DNA of 64,000 nucleotides, from assembly GCA_963565915.1 (NCBI GenBank), contig OY751489.1, positions 1,550,001-1,614,000 of the forward strand, read 5' to 3'. Position numbers and translations under genes: made by a program. Below, one piece after another: positions 20,650-31,577 of this stretch. Under the pieces are notes generated by a model that saw only the letters and a program-made list of their open reading frames with translations, had not been told where the DNA came from and did no database searches. This DNA comes from Entoloma clypeatum (Eukaryota > Basidiomycota > Agaricomycetes > Agaricales > Entolomataceae). Each line of letters opens with the position of its first letter. Position 1 is the first letter of the stretch.

Positions 20650-20918
20650 TGTTACAGACTCTACGGTATGAGGACCACATCATATCTTTTACTTATTGGC
20701 CTGACTCGGCGCCCTCTTACGAACTCACTATGTCCAATATCTACTTTCACAACCTTCAATTCCCAGTCTGACTCATTATATTACTTCATCATCCCCTTTA
20801 GTATACTTCGCTCCCATGCTGACTCACTTTCTGCAGTCAGCTTACTCACTTTGCTCTTCGCCTTTCCACTTTCCTGCATACTCTGCCCGAACCTTGGAAC
20901 GGTTTGTTAAGCATAACA
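20650..20918 (+). repeat. gypsy 5' LTR, 269 bp, promoter deleted (E1)
   Basis: Compared with the full LTRs at 44,564 and 58,236 it goes straight from the CAGCTTACTCAC block to TTTGCTCTTCGCC. The stretch that elsewhere holds TATATAAA and the AGATTTAGCAA start/self-priming sequence is missing, so this copy should not transcribe from its own LTR. Confidence 0.88.
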
Positions 20919-20920
20919 AG

Positions 20921-20931
20921 TTGCTAAATCT
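20921..20931 (+). promoter_or_regulatory. Self-priming PBS of the E family
   Basis: TTGCTAAATCT, two bases after the LTR, is the exact complement of AGATTTAGCAA in the full-length LTRs (2,257; 26,615; 50,700; 58,495). An 11-base match at the expected transcript start is the Tf1-type arrangement. Confidence 0.72.
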
Positions 20932-20978
20932 TGTTAGGTTCGCCCAGAGCAAAGAGAGCAACTACCAGACGAGTCAAG

Positions 20979-22121
20979 ATGTCGCGCTTCTTTGAAGACT
21001 TCACCAGTAACCCATTCAGCACGCCAGAAGCCCGACAGGAGGAGCTAAGTCCTCGAGACAGTATCGATTTTACACTCATCCAGCAGTACATCAAATCGGA
21101 GATCCGTCGCATCCTACAGCAGGTGCTTGACGAAGAACTAGACAACGACGAGCATCGCCCCCACGGCGAGATAGCAGAGAGCATCCATCTTGCTCGGCAA
21201 CACCAGATCACGCGTTACAACGCCTGACAGAACGAACTCGAAAGCTTTCGCGTTCAAGAAGGACCTCAGACAGGTCAGATCACAGAGATCAGAGAGTTTA
21301 TCGGTGTCCAGACAACCGTTATCAGAAGATTGATTAGGACGCTCACATCAAGATGTCCCAGAGCCACATCATCACATCTTACTCGAAGCAGCAGATCTAC
21401 GCCCACTTCACCACCGAAGAACAACAGACCGAGTACAACCGCTGGGCACGAAACGAGAGACTTGACCCCTTCTCGAGACCAACAGACGTGCAGGAACAGA
21501 GATTCCTTAGAGATTTACAGAGGAAATACTCTGAACGTTTTGCCACCAATTCCGCCGACGAGTCCCCTGACAAATTTACTTTTGACTCCGCGCAGTCAGA
21601 TATTGAACAGACACCTAGAACAGGGACTCATTTTCAATCCTTACCTGTATCCCGAACCCCATCTTCATCCCAACAACCCAACCCCACTTCTTCTCTGCAG
21701 AATCTCTGAACAAGTGGCTAGCGATGGCAAGACGTACACCGATTACGCAAAGGAGATCCGAAACAAGGGATGACAGATGGAAGGACACACACTGGTCATC
21801 CGAGGTGGCGGCGACATGCACACCGGATCGGGTACCACTTATGGTGGTCAGGGCAAAGCCATGGAAATCGACAAAGCAGGAGTCGCCCGTTGCTACAACT
21901 GTCAACGCTTCAGTCATCTGGCTAAAGACTGTAGCGCTCCAAAGAAGAAAGATGGTCGCAAGTGTTTCAACTGTGACCTAGAAGGCCATATCACGCGCAA
22001 CTGCCGCAAGCCGAAGAAGAACTCCGGAAGGGTTAGGAAGGTGGCCGAGGAAGATGCCGAGAATGATGAAACCACAATCTTAGAAGCCGACAAGAAGGAT
22101 TTTCCCGAAGGGTCCGATTAA
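20979..22121 (+). pseudogene. gag: Degenerate gypsy gag (E1)
   Basis: The remains fall in three frames. MSRFFEDFTSNPF starts at 20,979 and ends at a TGA (21,225) where copy E4 has CGA. A segment from 21,353 (MSQSHIITSYSKQQ) runs to a stop at 21,707. A C-terminal segment with two zinc knuckles (CYNCQRFSHLAKDC and CFNCDLEGHITRNC, 21,892-22,010) ends at 22,121. At 21,700/21,701 about 445 bp of capsid sequence present in E4 (61,386-61,830) is missing; both edges carry GCAG, so deletion through a short direct repeat is likely. The product could not form a normal particle. Confidence 0.8.
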
Positions 22122-22154
22122 ACGACGCTAAGTCGCGACCCTTATCTATTAAAC

Positions 22155-25100
22155 GGACTTGCTTGCCTTGTATGACTGCAGACAATAGAACTTATGTCAT
22201 CCCTGCCAAGCGAGCCACTGCGTCGACTAAGATTGTGAAGGGAGATAAACCTCCAAAAAGACGAGAGATCAGGCTGTTAGCTCAGCTCAGGACACGATGA
22301 GGGCCAAAGGTTATCCGACCTGAGGTTGACAGCGGATGTGAACGCACGTGCATCCATCCCAGAATAGTACGCGAACAGAACCTCCCCACACGAGGAATAC
22401 CACCCATAGCAATTCTAAATGCGGATGGATCACCAAATTGACAACAGAAGGCGAGCCAACTTGCCGAAGTCAAACTGGATTTGGGAGCACATCAGGAAAC
22501 CATGGAAGCAATGGTACTGGACATTGGGAGAACGGACATGCTCTTGGGACATGACTGGTTGGTGCACCACAACCCCACAATCAATTGGACAACCGGCGCG
22601 GTAACATTTAACCGGTGCCCAACAACATGTCGAACCAAACACTTGGATTTCAGAATTAACCTTAATGGTCGCAAACACTGGGTTCGCATGGTTGAGGTGC
22701 GCGACAAAGATGTACCCAAAAGGTCGGATCAGAAATGGAAGCCTGGAGACCCTATCTTGGAAGCTGTCACTCCCACACCACCTCCCACGACCAAATGACC
22801 CTCATATGTTGAACGATTTGCTCATCCCTTCAAGAAGGAGAACTTTGATAAGATTCCAAAGGAAAGGGAATGGGACCATGGTATCAAACTTACACTGGAT
22901 GCACCAAAGGAACTAGGGGGAAATACATATCCCATGACACAAAAGAAACAAGAGGAATTGGACACATTCATTGACGAGGGTTAGCAACTGGCAAGATCCA
23001 CCTGTCCAAATCCCCTTATGCCTCCCCTTGCTTCTTCATCAACAAGAAGGATGGCTCCAAACGATTGGTACAAGATTACCGCATGGTCAATAAATTCACG
23101 GTCAAAGACAAGTTCCCACTCCCATGAATATCCGATCTCTTGGACGTACTGAAAGATGCGGTCTACTTCAATAAAATGGACATCATGTGGGGCTATAACA
23201 ACGTCCGGATTAAGGAGGGCGATGAATGGAAAGCTGCCTTCCTCACCAGTCGAGGGTTGTTCAAACCATTGGTCATGTTTTTTGGTCTTTGCAACTCCCC
23301 GGGAACGTTCTCGCGAATGATGGCTAGTCTATTCCAGGACCAGATCTGCCGACGTATCTGCGTGATCTACATGGATGACATCGTGGTTATCGGTAAAACC
23401 AAGGAAGAACTCGCGCGAAACACTGAAGAAATCCTACAGATCCTATTGGACAATGATTTGTTCCTAAAGGAGAAGAAGTGTTTCTGGGAAGTAACAAAAT
23501 GTCCTATATTGGGATATGTCATTGGTGAGGGACGTGTCGAGATGGAAACCAAAAAGGTGGATACAATTCAAAACTGGCGAGCACCCACATCAAAAAAGGA
23601 AGTTCAGAAGTTCCTTGGATTTGCTAACTTCTATCAACGTTTTATTGAAGGGTACTCAAACATCGCGAAACCTCTCACCGCGCTCACAGGCGGTACGGCA
23701 TTTACTTGGGGACCAACGGAGCAGCAAGCTTTTGAAGGTCTCATACGGGCAATTACATCGGCACCAGTCTTGGCATTACCAAAACCAGAGGGACAGTTCA
23801 GGGTTGAAACCGATGCATCGGGCTATGCAATTGGAGCAGTACTCTCTCAGAAGCAAGACGACAAATGGCACCCCATCGTGTTCTGGTCACGGACCATGTC
23901 CGCGGCCGAACAGAATTACGAGATATATGACAAGGAACTCCTGGCGGTCGTGGAAGCATTGAAAGATTGGAGACACTATCTGCTCGAAGCCAGGAAACGT
24001 TTCGAAATCTTGACCGATCACAAGAACCTGGAATATTTCCGTCGTCCTCAAGACCTGAATCAACGACAGCGACGCTGGAAAATGAAGTTACAAGACTATG
24101 ACTTCGAATTACGGCATGTGCCCGGCAAGACCAATGCAAAAGCGGACATCCTGTCACGCTTACCCTGGTATGAAGCAGAACTCGAACCACAGGACAGTGA
24201 CCAAATGCTCAAGGAGGGACTATTCTTGAAACGGTTGGAATCAGAAGATGTGGTACAAATGGAAATGTTCATGGAGGAACAATTCTTTGAAGGGGGTGAG
24301 ACATCTGATTCCATCAAAATTGGAAACATCACAACCATTGAAAACCCATGGATCGCACGCATCAAGGCTTCGAACCGCATGGAGACAGAAGTAGCGCAAG
24401 GCCTAAAAAAGAACCCTCATTGGTATCAACAGGAGAATGGGATCACCTATGCAGGAGAACGAGTCTATGTCCCGCCAGATCCACAATTACGACAAGAATT
24501 AATGTTCGAGTCACAGCATGCACCAGTGGCTGGACATCCAGTACAGTACTGGACACATGAACTCCTCACTCACACCTACTGGTGGCCTACCATACTGCAT
24601 GATGTGAAGAAGTACGTGAAGGGTTGCGACACTTGTCAACACAACAAGATCAACCGACAAAAGCGACATGCTCTGCTACATCCCCATGCAGCACCAAGTC
24701 ACCCATGGGAAGACATAGGAATCGACGTTGTGGGACCGATACCAGAATCTGATGGAAAAAACGCAATTCTGGTCATCACGGATAGACATTCAAAGATGCT
24801 TCACCTTATTCCGACAACCGTGGAACTATCAGCTGAAGGATTAGCCAAGATCTATCAGGATCAGATATGGAAGCTTCATGGGATCCCCAAGAAGATCATC
24901 AGCGATAGGGGACCACAGTTCGCCGCGAAGTTCATGGAGATACTCTGCCGCATGCTAGGGATCAAGAGAAACCTGTCCACCGCATACCACCCACAGACTG
25001 ATGGACAGGCCGAGCGATTGCATCAGGAGACGGAAGCGTTCTTATGAAACTTTGTCAACCATCTACAGGATGATTGGGCTGAATGGATCGCAATCGCAGA

Positions 25101-25770
25101 GTTCCAGTACAATGACAAAGAACATCAGGCGACGAAGTACACCCCATTCTACCTCAACTACGGTTTACATCCGTGGAAGGGAGAGCTTGTGTTAGAAGAT
25201 ACCAATCCGGCTGCCAACGACTTCTTGAAAAAACTCAAACAGGCACAAGAAGAAGCCAATGCTGTGCTGAAACAAGCACAGGATCAGATGAAGAAGACAG
25301 TTGACACACAGCGAAGTCCGTCTTGGAACTACCACATCAGAGACAAGGTGTGGCTGGAAGGAACTAACATCAGGACCGATCGCCCCTCAAAGAAACTTGA
25401 TGCACTCCGACATGGACCATTCAAAGTCCTAGAGAAGAAAGGAGCTAGCGCGTACCTTCTTGATCTTCCGAAGACTTGGAAGATGATTCACCCTGTGTTC
25501 AACGAGACCCTGTTGTCACCATATGAAACTCTGAAGTACGCCATCCAGAAAAAGAAACCAGCCCCTCATCTGATCATCGTCGAAGGACAAGAAGAGTACC
25601 ATGTGTCTACGATCCTAGACTCTCAAAAGTTCCGTGGAAAGATCCAGTACCTCGTCCAGTGGGAAGGATATGGTCCAGAAGAGAACACATGGGAACCTCG
25701 AACTAATGTTCAGAACGCTCAAGATTTGATCCGTGATTTCCATCGGCAGAACCCGTCTCGTCCACAATAA
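22155..25770 (+). pseudogene. pol: Degenerate gypsy pol (E1)
   Basis: Protease with VDSGCERTC and DMLLGHDWL (22,320-22,620), reverse transcriptase with YMDDIVV (YMDD at 23,368), RNase H (VETDASGYAIG, 23,808), integrase with HHCC finger and all three DDE residues, and a chromodomain (25,595-25,753). Breaks: TGA at 22,298, 22,439, 22,796, 23,125 and 25,045, plus a -1 break at about 22,979 (GAGGGTTAGCAA, where a missing T would restore GGTTTAGCA). Relative to E4 or to the family consensus, the stops at 22,298, 22,796 and 25,045 are CGA-to-TGA. The longest open piece, 23,140-25,047, still spans RT to integrase. Confidence 0.88.
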
Positions 25771-25903
25771 AAGACGAGTTCTCAAAACCCATGGCAGTAT
25801 CGACCTCATCAGTCAACCACACACCGAGTTCCCCGCTCTAGTCTTCTCCCTGCCAAATATAGCCACCCCATTCTTCTTTTACCTCTCAACCATCCTCACC
25901 ACC

Positions 25904-26275
25904 ATGTCAAACACCATCGTCACCTCCACCTCCACCACCGACATCAACCCCGCCATCGCCGCCCTCATGAATGAGGCACTCTCCATGAGAGACCAAATCC
26001 ACGCTCTCGAAACTTCCCTTGCCGACCTCCTCCATCGCCAGATGCATATCCGGCTCCACTCGCTGTCCAACCTACCTGTCGCCCCGAGTCCCAAGGAAAA
26101 ACAAATTCTCGGAAACTACACCAGCACCCTCGTGATCGAGAATCGACGTATTCGGCTGGCTATCAAAGGCCTCGAACTCGCCGTAGCCATCAACGAGGAG
26201 TTGATATATGATTGGAGCCTCAAGGAAAGTCCGAACTGGTCCGATCCCGGCAACAACGAGGGATGGGGACAATGA
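25904..26275 (+). CDS. Small third ORF behind pol (E1)
   Basis: A second, apparently identical copy of the 123-residue ORF at 1,546-1,917, in the same place between chromodomain and 3' LTR. It remains open although the surrounding gag and pol are full of stops. Confidence 0.45.
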   Translation: MSNTIVTSTSTTDINPAIAALMNEALSMRDQIHALETSLADLLHRQMHIRLHSLSNLPVAPSPKEKQILGNYTSTLVIENRRIRLAIKGLELAVAINEELIYDWSLKESPNWSDPGNNEGWGQ

Positions 26276-26309
26276 CTCTGTGAGGACACAGAGCTTGAGG
26301 AGGGGAACA

Positions 26310-26697
26310 TGTTACGGACTTACCGGTTTGTATGTTACGCACTTTTCCCTTGCATTGTACCTTCGTTATTTCTTTGACTCATTGGACCGCTTATTCATTT
26401 ACCTTTACTCTACCATTCTCCTTTAGTGTACTTCGCTCCCGTGCTGACTCGCACTCCGCAGTAGGGATTACTCAGTCCGCAGTCGTCTGACTCACTTCAC
26501 ACTGCCTTTCCGCAGTTACTGACTCATCCGCACTGCCTTCCGCAGCTACTGACTCACTCGCTACCGCTCGTAGCCAGTACTATATAAACCCCATGTACCA
26601 TAGCCACATTCCTTAGATTTAGCAATCACTTTGCTCTTCGCCTTTCCACTTCCTGCATACTCTGCCCGAACCTTGGAACGGTTTGTTAAGCATAACA
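26310..26697 (+). repeat. gypsy 3' LTR, 388 bp (E1)
   Basis: Same type as the LTR at 1,952-2,339 (TATATAAA at 26,581, AGATTTAGCAA at 26,615) and unlike the element's own 5' LTR, especially over the first 170 bases. Confidence 0.92.
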
Positions 26698-27719
26698 CCG
26701 TTGGGCATGAAGGGGGGCCATTGGGCGTGAGTAGGAGGAATAAAAGTATCAACATCAACTTCAACTTGTTGATTGTTGATTGTTTGGCTCAACCAAACAT
26801 CATGTGACCCTCCAAACCCGTCCGAATGGTGTGGGTTTTCGGAGGGTAAGAAATTCTGACCCTGATCCTTACCCTCCCTTACCCTTCACCAAAACCCTGA
26901 GGGTTTTGTGTACCCTTGTCCATCACTAACTGTCACAAAGTAGTGGTGACTAAGTGACTGGCACCATAGAACCAAAAAATTCACTTCAAGTGCTTTTTTT
27001 TTTACCATGTGAACATGAGTTCTCTGCAGAATGTCTTCTGTTTTTTTTTTGTGATCCTTACAGTGTTAATGCAGATCTGCATTGTTCTGTGGAGAGTGGG
27101 TATATATGAACTGTTATAAAATCTTGATAGCACTGATTCCCCTCCCTCACAGGCATCTTTGCAGTTAAAAAATGGACCATACTTGGCAGGACTTGCAGGA
27201 GCAGTGTTGCTCTTGCTATTTTCTTTCTGATGATCTGGATTCCTTGTTTTTTTCAGGTTCCTGGTTTTTGACTATCACACGTCTGTTCCATCTTGCATGC
27301 CTTGATGAGAGTAGGCCAAATATGACATCCCATTTTGCCACCATCTGTGAGTGTGCCAGGAAAAACTGTCTCAGGTGAATGCTTCAAGATTCTCAAGAGC
27401 TCTCTGGGATATGTGAGTGTGATTCTAGTGATCATTTTTTATATGGGCAAGTCAGAAATCTCTGTTCTTCTCTACTCTTCTCACTCATTGGAGAAGTGAG
27501 TGCAAGGACCTTCCTGGACCCCCCTGTGACATGCCACCGCTCCCCCCACATCAGGGAAAACACAGAGGAGTACTGAGTGCTTAGTACCTTTAGTATCTTC
27601 AGTACTTTGGTACCTCAGTCCCTGTTATGTACTCTCTTGTAGCAATCCATAGCAATCCACTAGCTGTCCATAGCAATTGGTATTAATCAGTATTGACGTT
27701 GCACAGGTCAGTATCTTGC
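26698..27719. other. Anonymous intergenic sequence (unit II)
   Basis: Copy of 2,340-3,361; no gene seen. Confidence 0.5.
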
Positions 27720-27727
27720 AGTATCAC

Positions 27728-28257
27728 TAGTGTTCAAGGGTTCAGTCCAGTCCAGTTTTTTGACCAAAAAATCAATGAACTGGAGACTAGCAGTTCACTT
27801 TTTTTTTGCAAAGTCTGAAAAGACTGGACTGGACTGGTAAAGACTGGTTTAAATCAGTTTAAACTGATAAAATCCTCAACCATTTATAAACCTACCAAAA
27901 GCCTGTTTTTTCAATCAAAAACTTGAAAATATACTCAATTTATTATCAATAACATGTTTCTCAAGCATTTTGAATATAAACTCCTGTAAAAATGATTGAA
28001 AACTGTATAAAAGAACATCTTTACCCATAAAAGTACAGTTTTTGAATGAATATATGGTCAAAAACTGGAACCAGTTCATATTTTTCAGACCCAAAACTAG
28101 AACTGGGGGTGAACCAGTCCAATTTTTTTTCCAAATTTGGAGAGACTTGGTACTGGTTGAGCTCAAAATCAGTGAGACCTGAACTGCCAGTTCAGGTCTC
28201 TTTCAGTCCAGTCCAGTCCTCATTTTCCAGTTCATAAGACTGAACCCTCGAACACTA
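27728..28257. mobile_element. hAT-type MITE (unit II)
   Basis: Copy of 3,370-3,899, including its AGTATCAC target duplication on both sides (27,720-27,727 and 28,258-28,265). It was therefore in place before the duplication. Confidence 0.88.
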
Positions 28258-28758
28258 AGTATCACATGTATCATAATGGTTACCACAGCTACATATGCTA
28301 CTGGAATATATGTGTTGCAAGATAGTCACCATACCAGCCCCAAGCTTAAATGAAATCCTTGCCAAATTTCGAGGTCTTTACACTCCCCCACATCTTCTAG
28401 CAGATTCCAAGCGGAATCCGAAATTCCGGCAGGAATCCATTCAGATTCCTGTCGGAATTTCGGCTCTGTAGATGACAGAAAATGGCTGTAAATAGTTAGA
28501 AAAATTCCGATCGGAATCATCAGAATCCCAGCGGAATGTCATTCCGACAGGAATCCCAGCTTCAGAATGGTTGAATTCCGACAGAGTCCTTATGCAGCAG
28601 AATTCTGAAGCATGGTAACGTGATGTGGTGGTGGTCACATGCTTAGTCACGTGACTTATCTGCGATCTCATCGATCAGCAAACCTCCTTGACCTCGACCA
28701 CACTGTCACCCAGCAACCCAGCAAAACCAGAAACCCAGAAAAACCCAACAAAACCACG

Positions 28759-31524
28759 ATGACAACAACCCGCAAAGCCACCGCTGCCACCGCCGCCGTC
28801 GCTGCCGCTGCTGCTGAACTCCTGACCACGAGGAGCGGCCACATCCGCACGATGCCCGCTCCGCCTTCGTCCCGTGGTCGCAAGCATGCCACGTCAGCAA
28901 ACGACAAGGACGATGATGCCCGCAAACACGTCAAAGCCGCCACCGCCGCCCAGCCAACCAAGGCGAGCACCGCCCAGCCGAAGAAGGCCATGAAGAAGGC
29001 CATGGCGAGCAAGCCCGTGGCAGGGTGCATATCCGACCACCCCATCCCTCCATTACTCACTGCCCGCCTGCAGCACCACAGACGAGGCCGGCCCCACCGG
29101 TAAAAAGACTGGCACCGCTGGCAAAAAGACCCGCAAGGGCAAGGCCGCCACCGCTACGAGTGCTGCTGAGCCCCACCTCACGAAGTGGGTTTTTTTTTTC
29201 TTTTTTCTTTCTTTATTCTCACAAAAACAGCGCCTCCAGGACCAAGCGGCAGCTCGAGGCCCTCGGCATCCTGATTGCGCCGCCCCCACATGCCCCTGCT
29301 GCCGTCTCGACACCTGCAGCGTCAAAGCCGGGGGGCACGGGTCGTGCCCGCCAGCCGGCACCCCCAACTGCCAGTGACAGCGAAGAGGAGGGGAACGAGG
29401 AAGGAGACAAGGAGGGTGAGGACGAGGAAGGGGGTGAGGACGAGGGGAGTGAGGACAGGAGCGCGGAAGAAGGGAGCGCGGACAACGAGGACGAGGAAGA
29501 GGAGGACAAGGAAGAGGAGGATGAAGAAGAGGAGGACAAGGAAGGGGAGGAGGAGGAGGAGGAGGAAGAAGAGGACGGGGAGGATGCACAGGGGGACGGG
29601 GACGCCCCGGTCAAGGACAACAATGGCGGCAACGGCGCAAGTGACAGGGACGATACCATCCCCTTCCCTGCCTCCTCCACCACGGCCTCTCGCCCCCCCT
29701 CCACCTCCCATGCCACCTCCACCTCCCGCCCCATCTCTTGCGCCATCTCCCGCGTGCCGTCTCCTGCCCCCAGCAGCGGTGCATGTGTCATCTCCCACGC
29801 GCCGTCTCTTGCCCCTGGTGGTGTTACCCCTCGTGGGATGTCTCGCGCACCCTCTCGCGCAACCTCTCCCACCCGTGGTGTGAGCCCCGGTGCCACCTCT
29901 TGTGTCCCATCTTGCGCCACCTCTTGTGTCCTGTCTCACGTGGCCTCTCGTGTCCCATCTCATGTGGCCTCTCGTGCCAGTTCTGTGCACCCCTCTCATG
30001 CTGGTTTCATGCATCCCTCTCGTGCTGCCTCCGTGCTCCCTTCTCATGCCACCTCGCCTGATCAAGAGATGGCTGACGTTTTTGGTACTAATTGTAAGAT
30101 TTTATTTTATTTCCTCCCTTGATTTGATTCTGACATATGTTTAGCTTCTGTTTCTTTAGATCAATCCGTGGTGGTCTTGCCTCTGTTCTCTGGTCTTGGG
30201 GAGGCTTTGCCCCCGTCTCTTGATTCTTGCTTTTCTGGGGAGGCTGTACCCCCTTCTGTTTTTGCTTCCGGGGATGCTGTACCCCCATCGTCTGAAATTG
30301 TAGACCCACGTACCCCACCTAAGTGTAGTTTAGATGTAGTAATGCAATCTCCCGGTAGTGCTGAGCACCAGGATATTGACATGTCTCCTCGTGCAAACTT
30401 GCACTCTCTGCAAGGTGCTTCGCGCACTGAGGGTGGTTTCATTCGTGGTCAGGCATTGGGTAACACTATGAACCATGCTGATTTTGAATACAACCAATCT
30501 ACTACTGCACCACCCAATGTCAAGGGTACTGTACATGTGTACAAGTCTAAGGAATCTGAACGTAGCAATCCGAGGGCTATGAAGTCTTCAATGACTATTC
30601 GAATTCCTGTAAACAGTTCTCTTGGTCCCGTTCTTCACAAACTGGGCAATTTATACTCACCTGTGAAGAATGAAAATCATAGGATCTATGTGTACACAAA
30701 TGAGGAGACTTGGGACATAAAGGGTCGCTATACTGCTGCACTCTCAGATGATGATACAGTGGATTGGAAGTTTAATGATCATGGATATGTTTTACATCTT
30801 TTTGTGAGTTTTACTATTCATATTGATTGAAGTATATCTCTGATACAAATACTTTTAGGCTGAATCATCTGAATCATCTATCTCTACACAAATTCCAACA
30901 TCTTCTACTATCCCCCCTCTCATGACTGAACCTTCTGTATCCAACGACACATCTGAATCTCGTGGACTTTCTCTTTTCACCTCTGTTCAACAATCTATGA
31001 TTGAACAGTTGAAGATTGAGTCTATCTATTTGGATCGCAAAAATCATACTTTGTGCTATGCATATTCAAAATATCAAGAATTTTGTCGTGCTCAGGCTCT
31101 GCTGAATGAAATGCAGAACAATCTAACTTGGAAAGGTGCTGGTAAACAGAGTGATTTGAGAGGCATCTTTGCTTCTTCATCCTATTTCTATTCCAATTAT
31201 GAACCCTTCAAATTTGTTGCAAAATATCCATCTCTGGTAGACTGGTTGGAGAACACTGAAGGCCGTCTATCTGACGATGAAATCTGGGGATTTTCTGAGG
31301 ATTATAATCTTGGATCTGTGAAGAAGTTTCTGCATCAGCAAGGGGAATTGAAGTCTAAGATTGATGAAAAGGCTGAAGAAGTGGAGAAACAGTCTAAAAA
31401 GAAGGGAAAGTCTAAGCCAGCTGTGGAAAAGCAGAGTTCTGCTGCTGAAGGGAAAAAGTCTAAGGTGGTCAAAAAGAAGCAGGGTGAAGGCTCTGAAAGC
31501 AGCGGCAAGAAAGCAAAGAAGTAG
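28759..31524 (+). CDS. Accessory protein of the KDZ-like element, 851 residues, five exons (unit II)
   Basis: Proposed exons: 28,759-29,024, 29,074-29,184, 29,240-30,093, 30,145-30,803 and 30,859-31,524. All introns are GT-AG and 49-55 bp, and the joined frame is open (2,556 bases). An alternative acceptor at 30,159 also keeps frame and removes five residues. The N-terminus is Ala/Lys-rich and histone-tail-like with an AT-hook-like RGRK. A long Asp/Glu tract (about 29,385-29,590) and Ser/Pro repeats of the SHATS/SRAPS type follow. Then comes a probable folded domain (exon 4; NENHRIYVYTNEETWDIKG), a conserved-looking helical region (exon 5; YSKYQEFCRAQALLNEM) and a Lys-rich nuclear-localisation-like tail (KKSKVVKKKQGEG). 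I do not recognise the family. Charge pattern and context suggest a nuclear DNA- or chromatin-binding partner of the transposase. The start is the first ATG after CACCCAGCAACC leader repeats. Confidence 0.6.
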
Positions 31525-31577
31525 TAAGTTGATACAACTTATAATTTTTAATTTGTGTTTGAGTTTTAGTAGTTTGT

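Larger units (their letters stand above)
20650..26697 (+). mobile_element. Decayed chimeric Ty3/gypsy chromovirus (E1) at the unit I/II junction
   Basis: LTR (269 bp), self-priming PBS, gag and pol remains, third ORF, LTR (388 bp). The two LTRs clearly differ in sequence as well as length, and the flanks (ATAAT left, CCGTT right) share no target duplication, so the element looks like a recombinant between two parents. It has lost most of the gag capsid region and carries several CGA-to-TGA stops. Confidence 0.9.
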
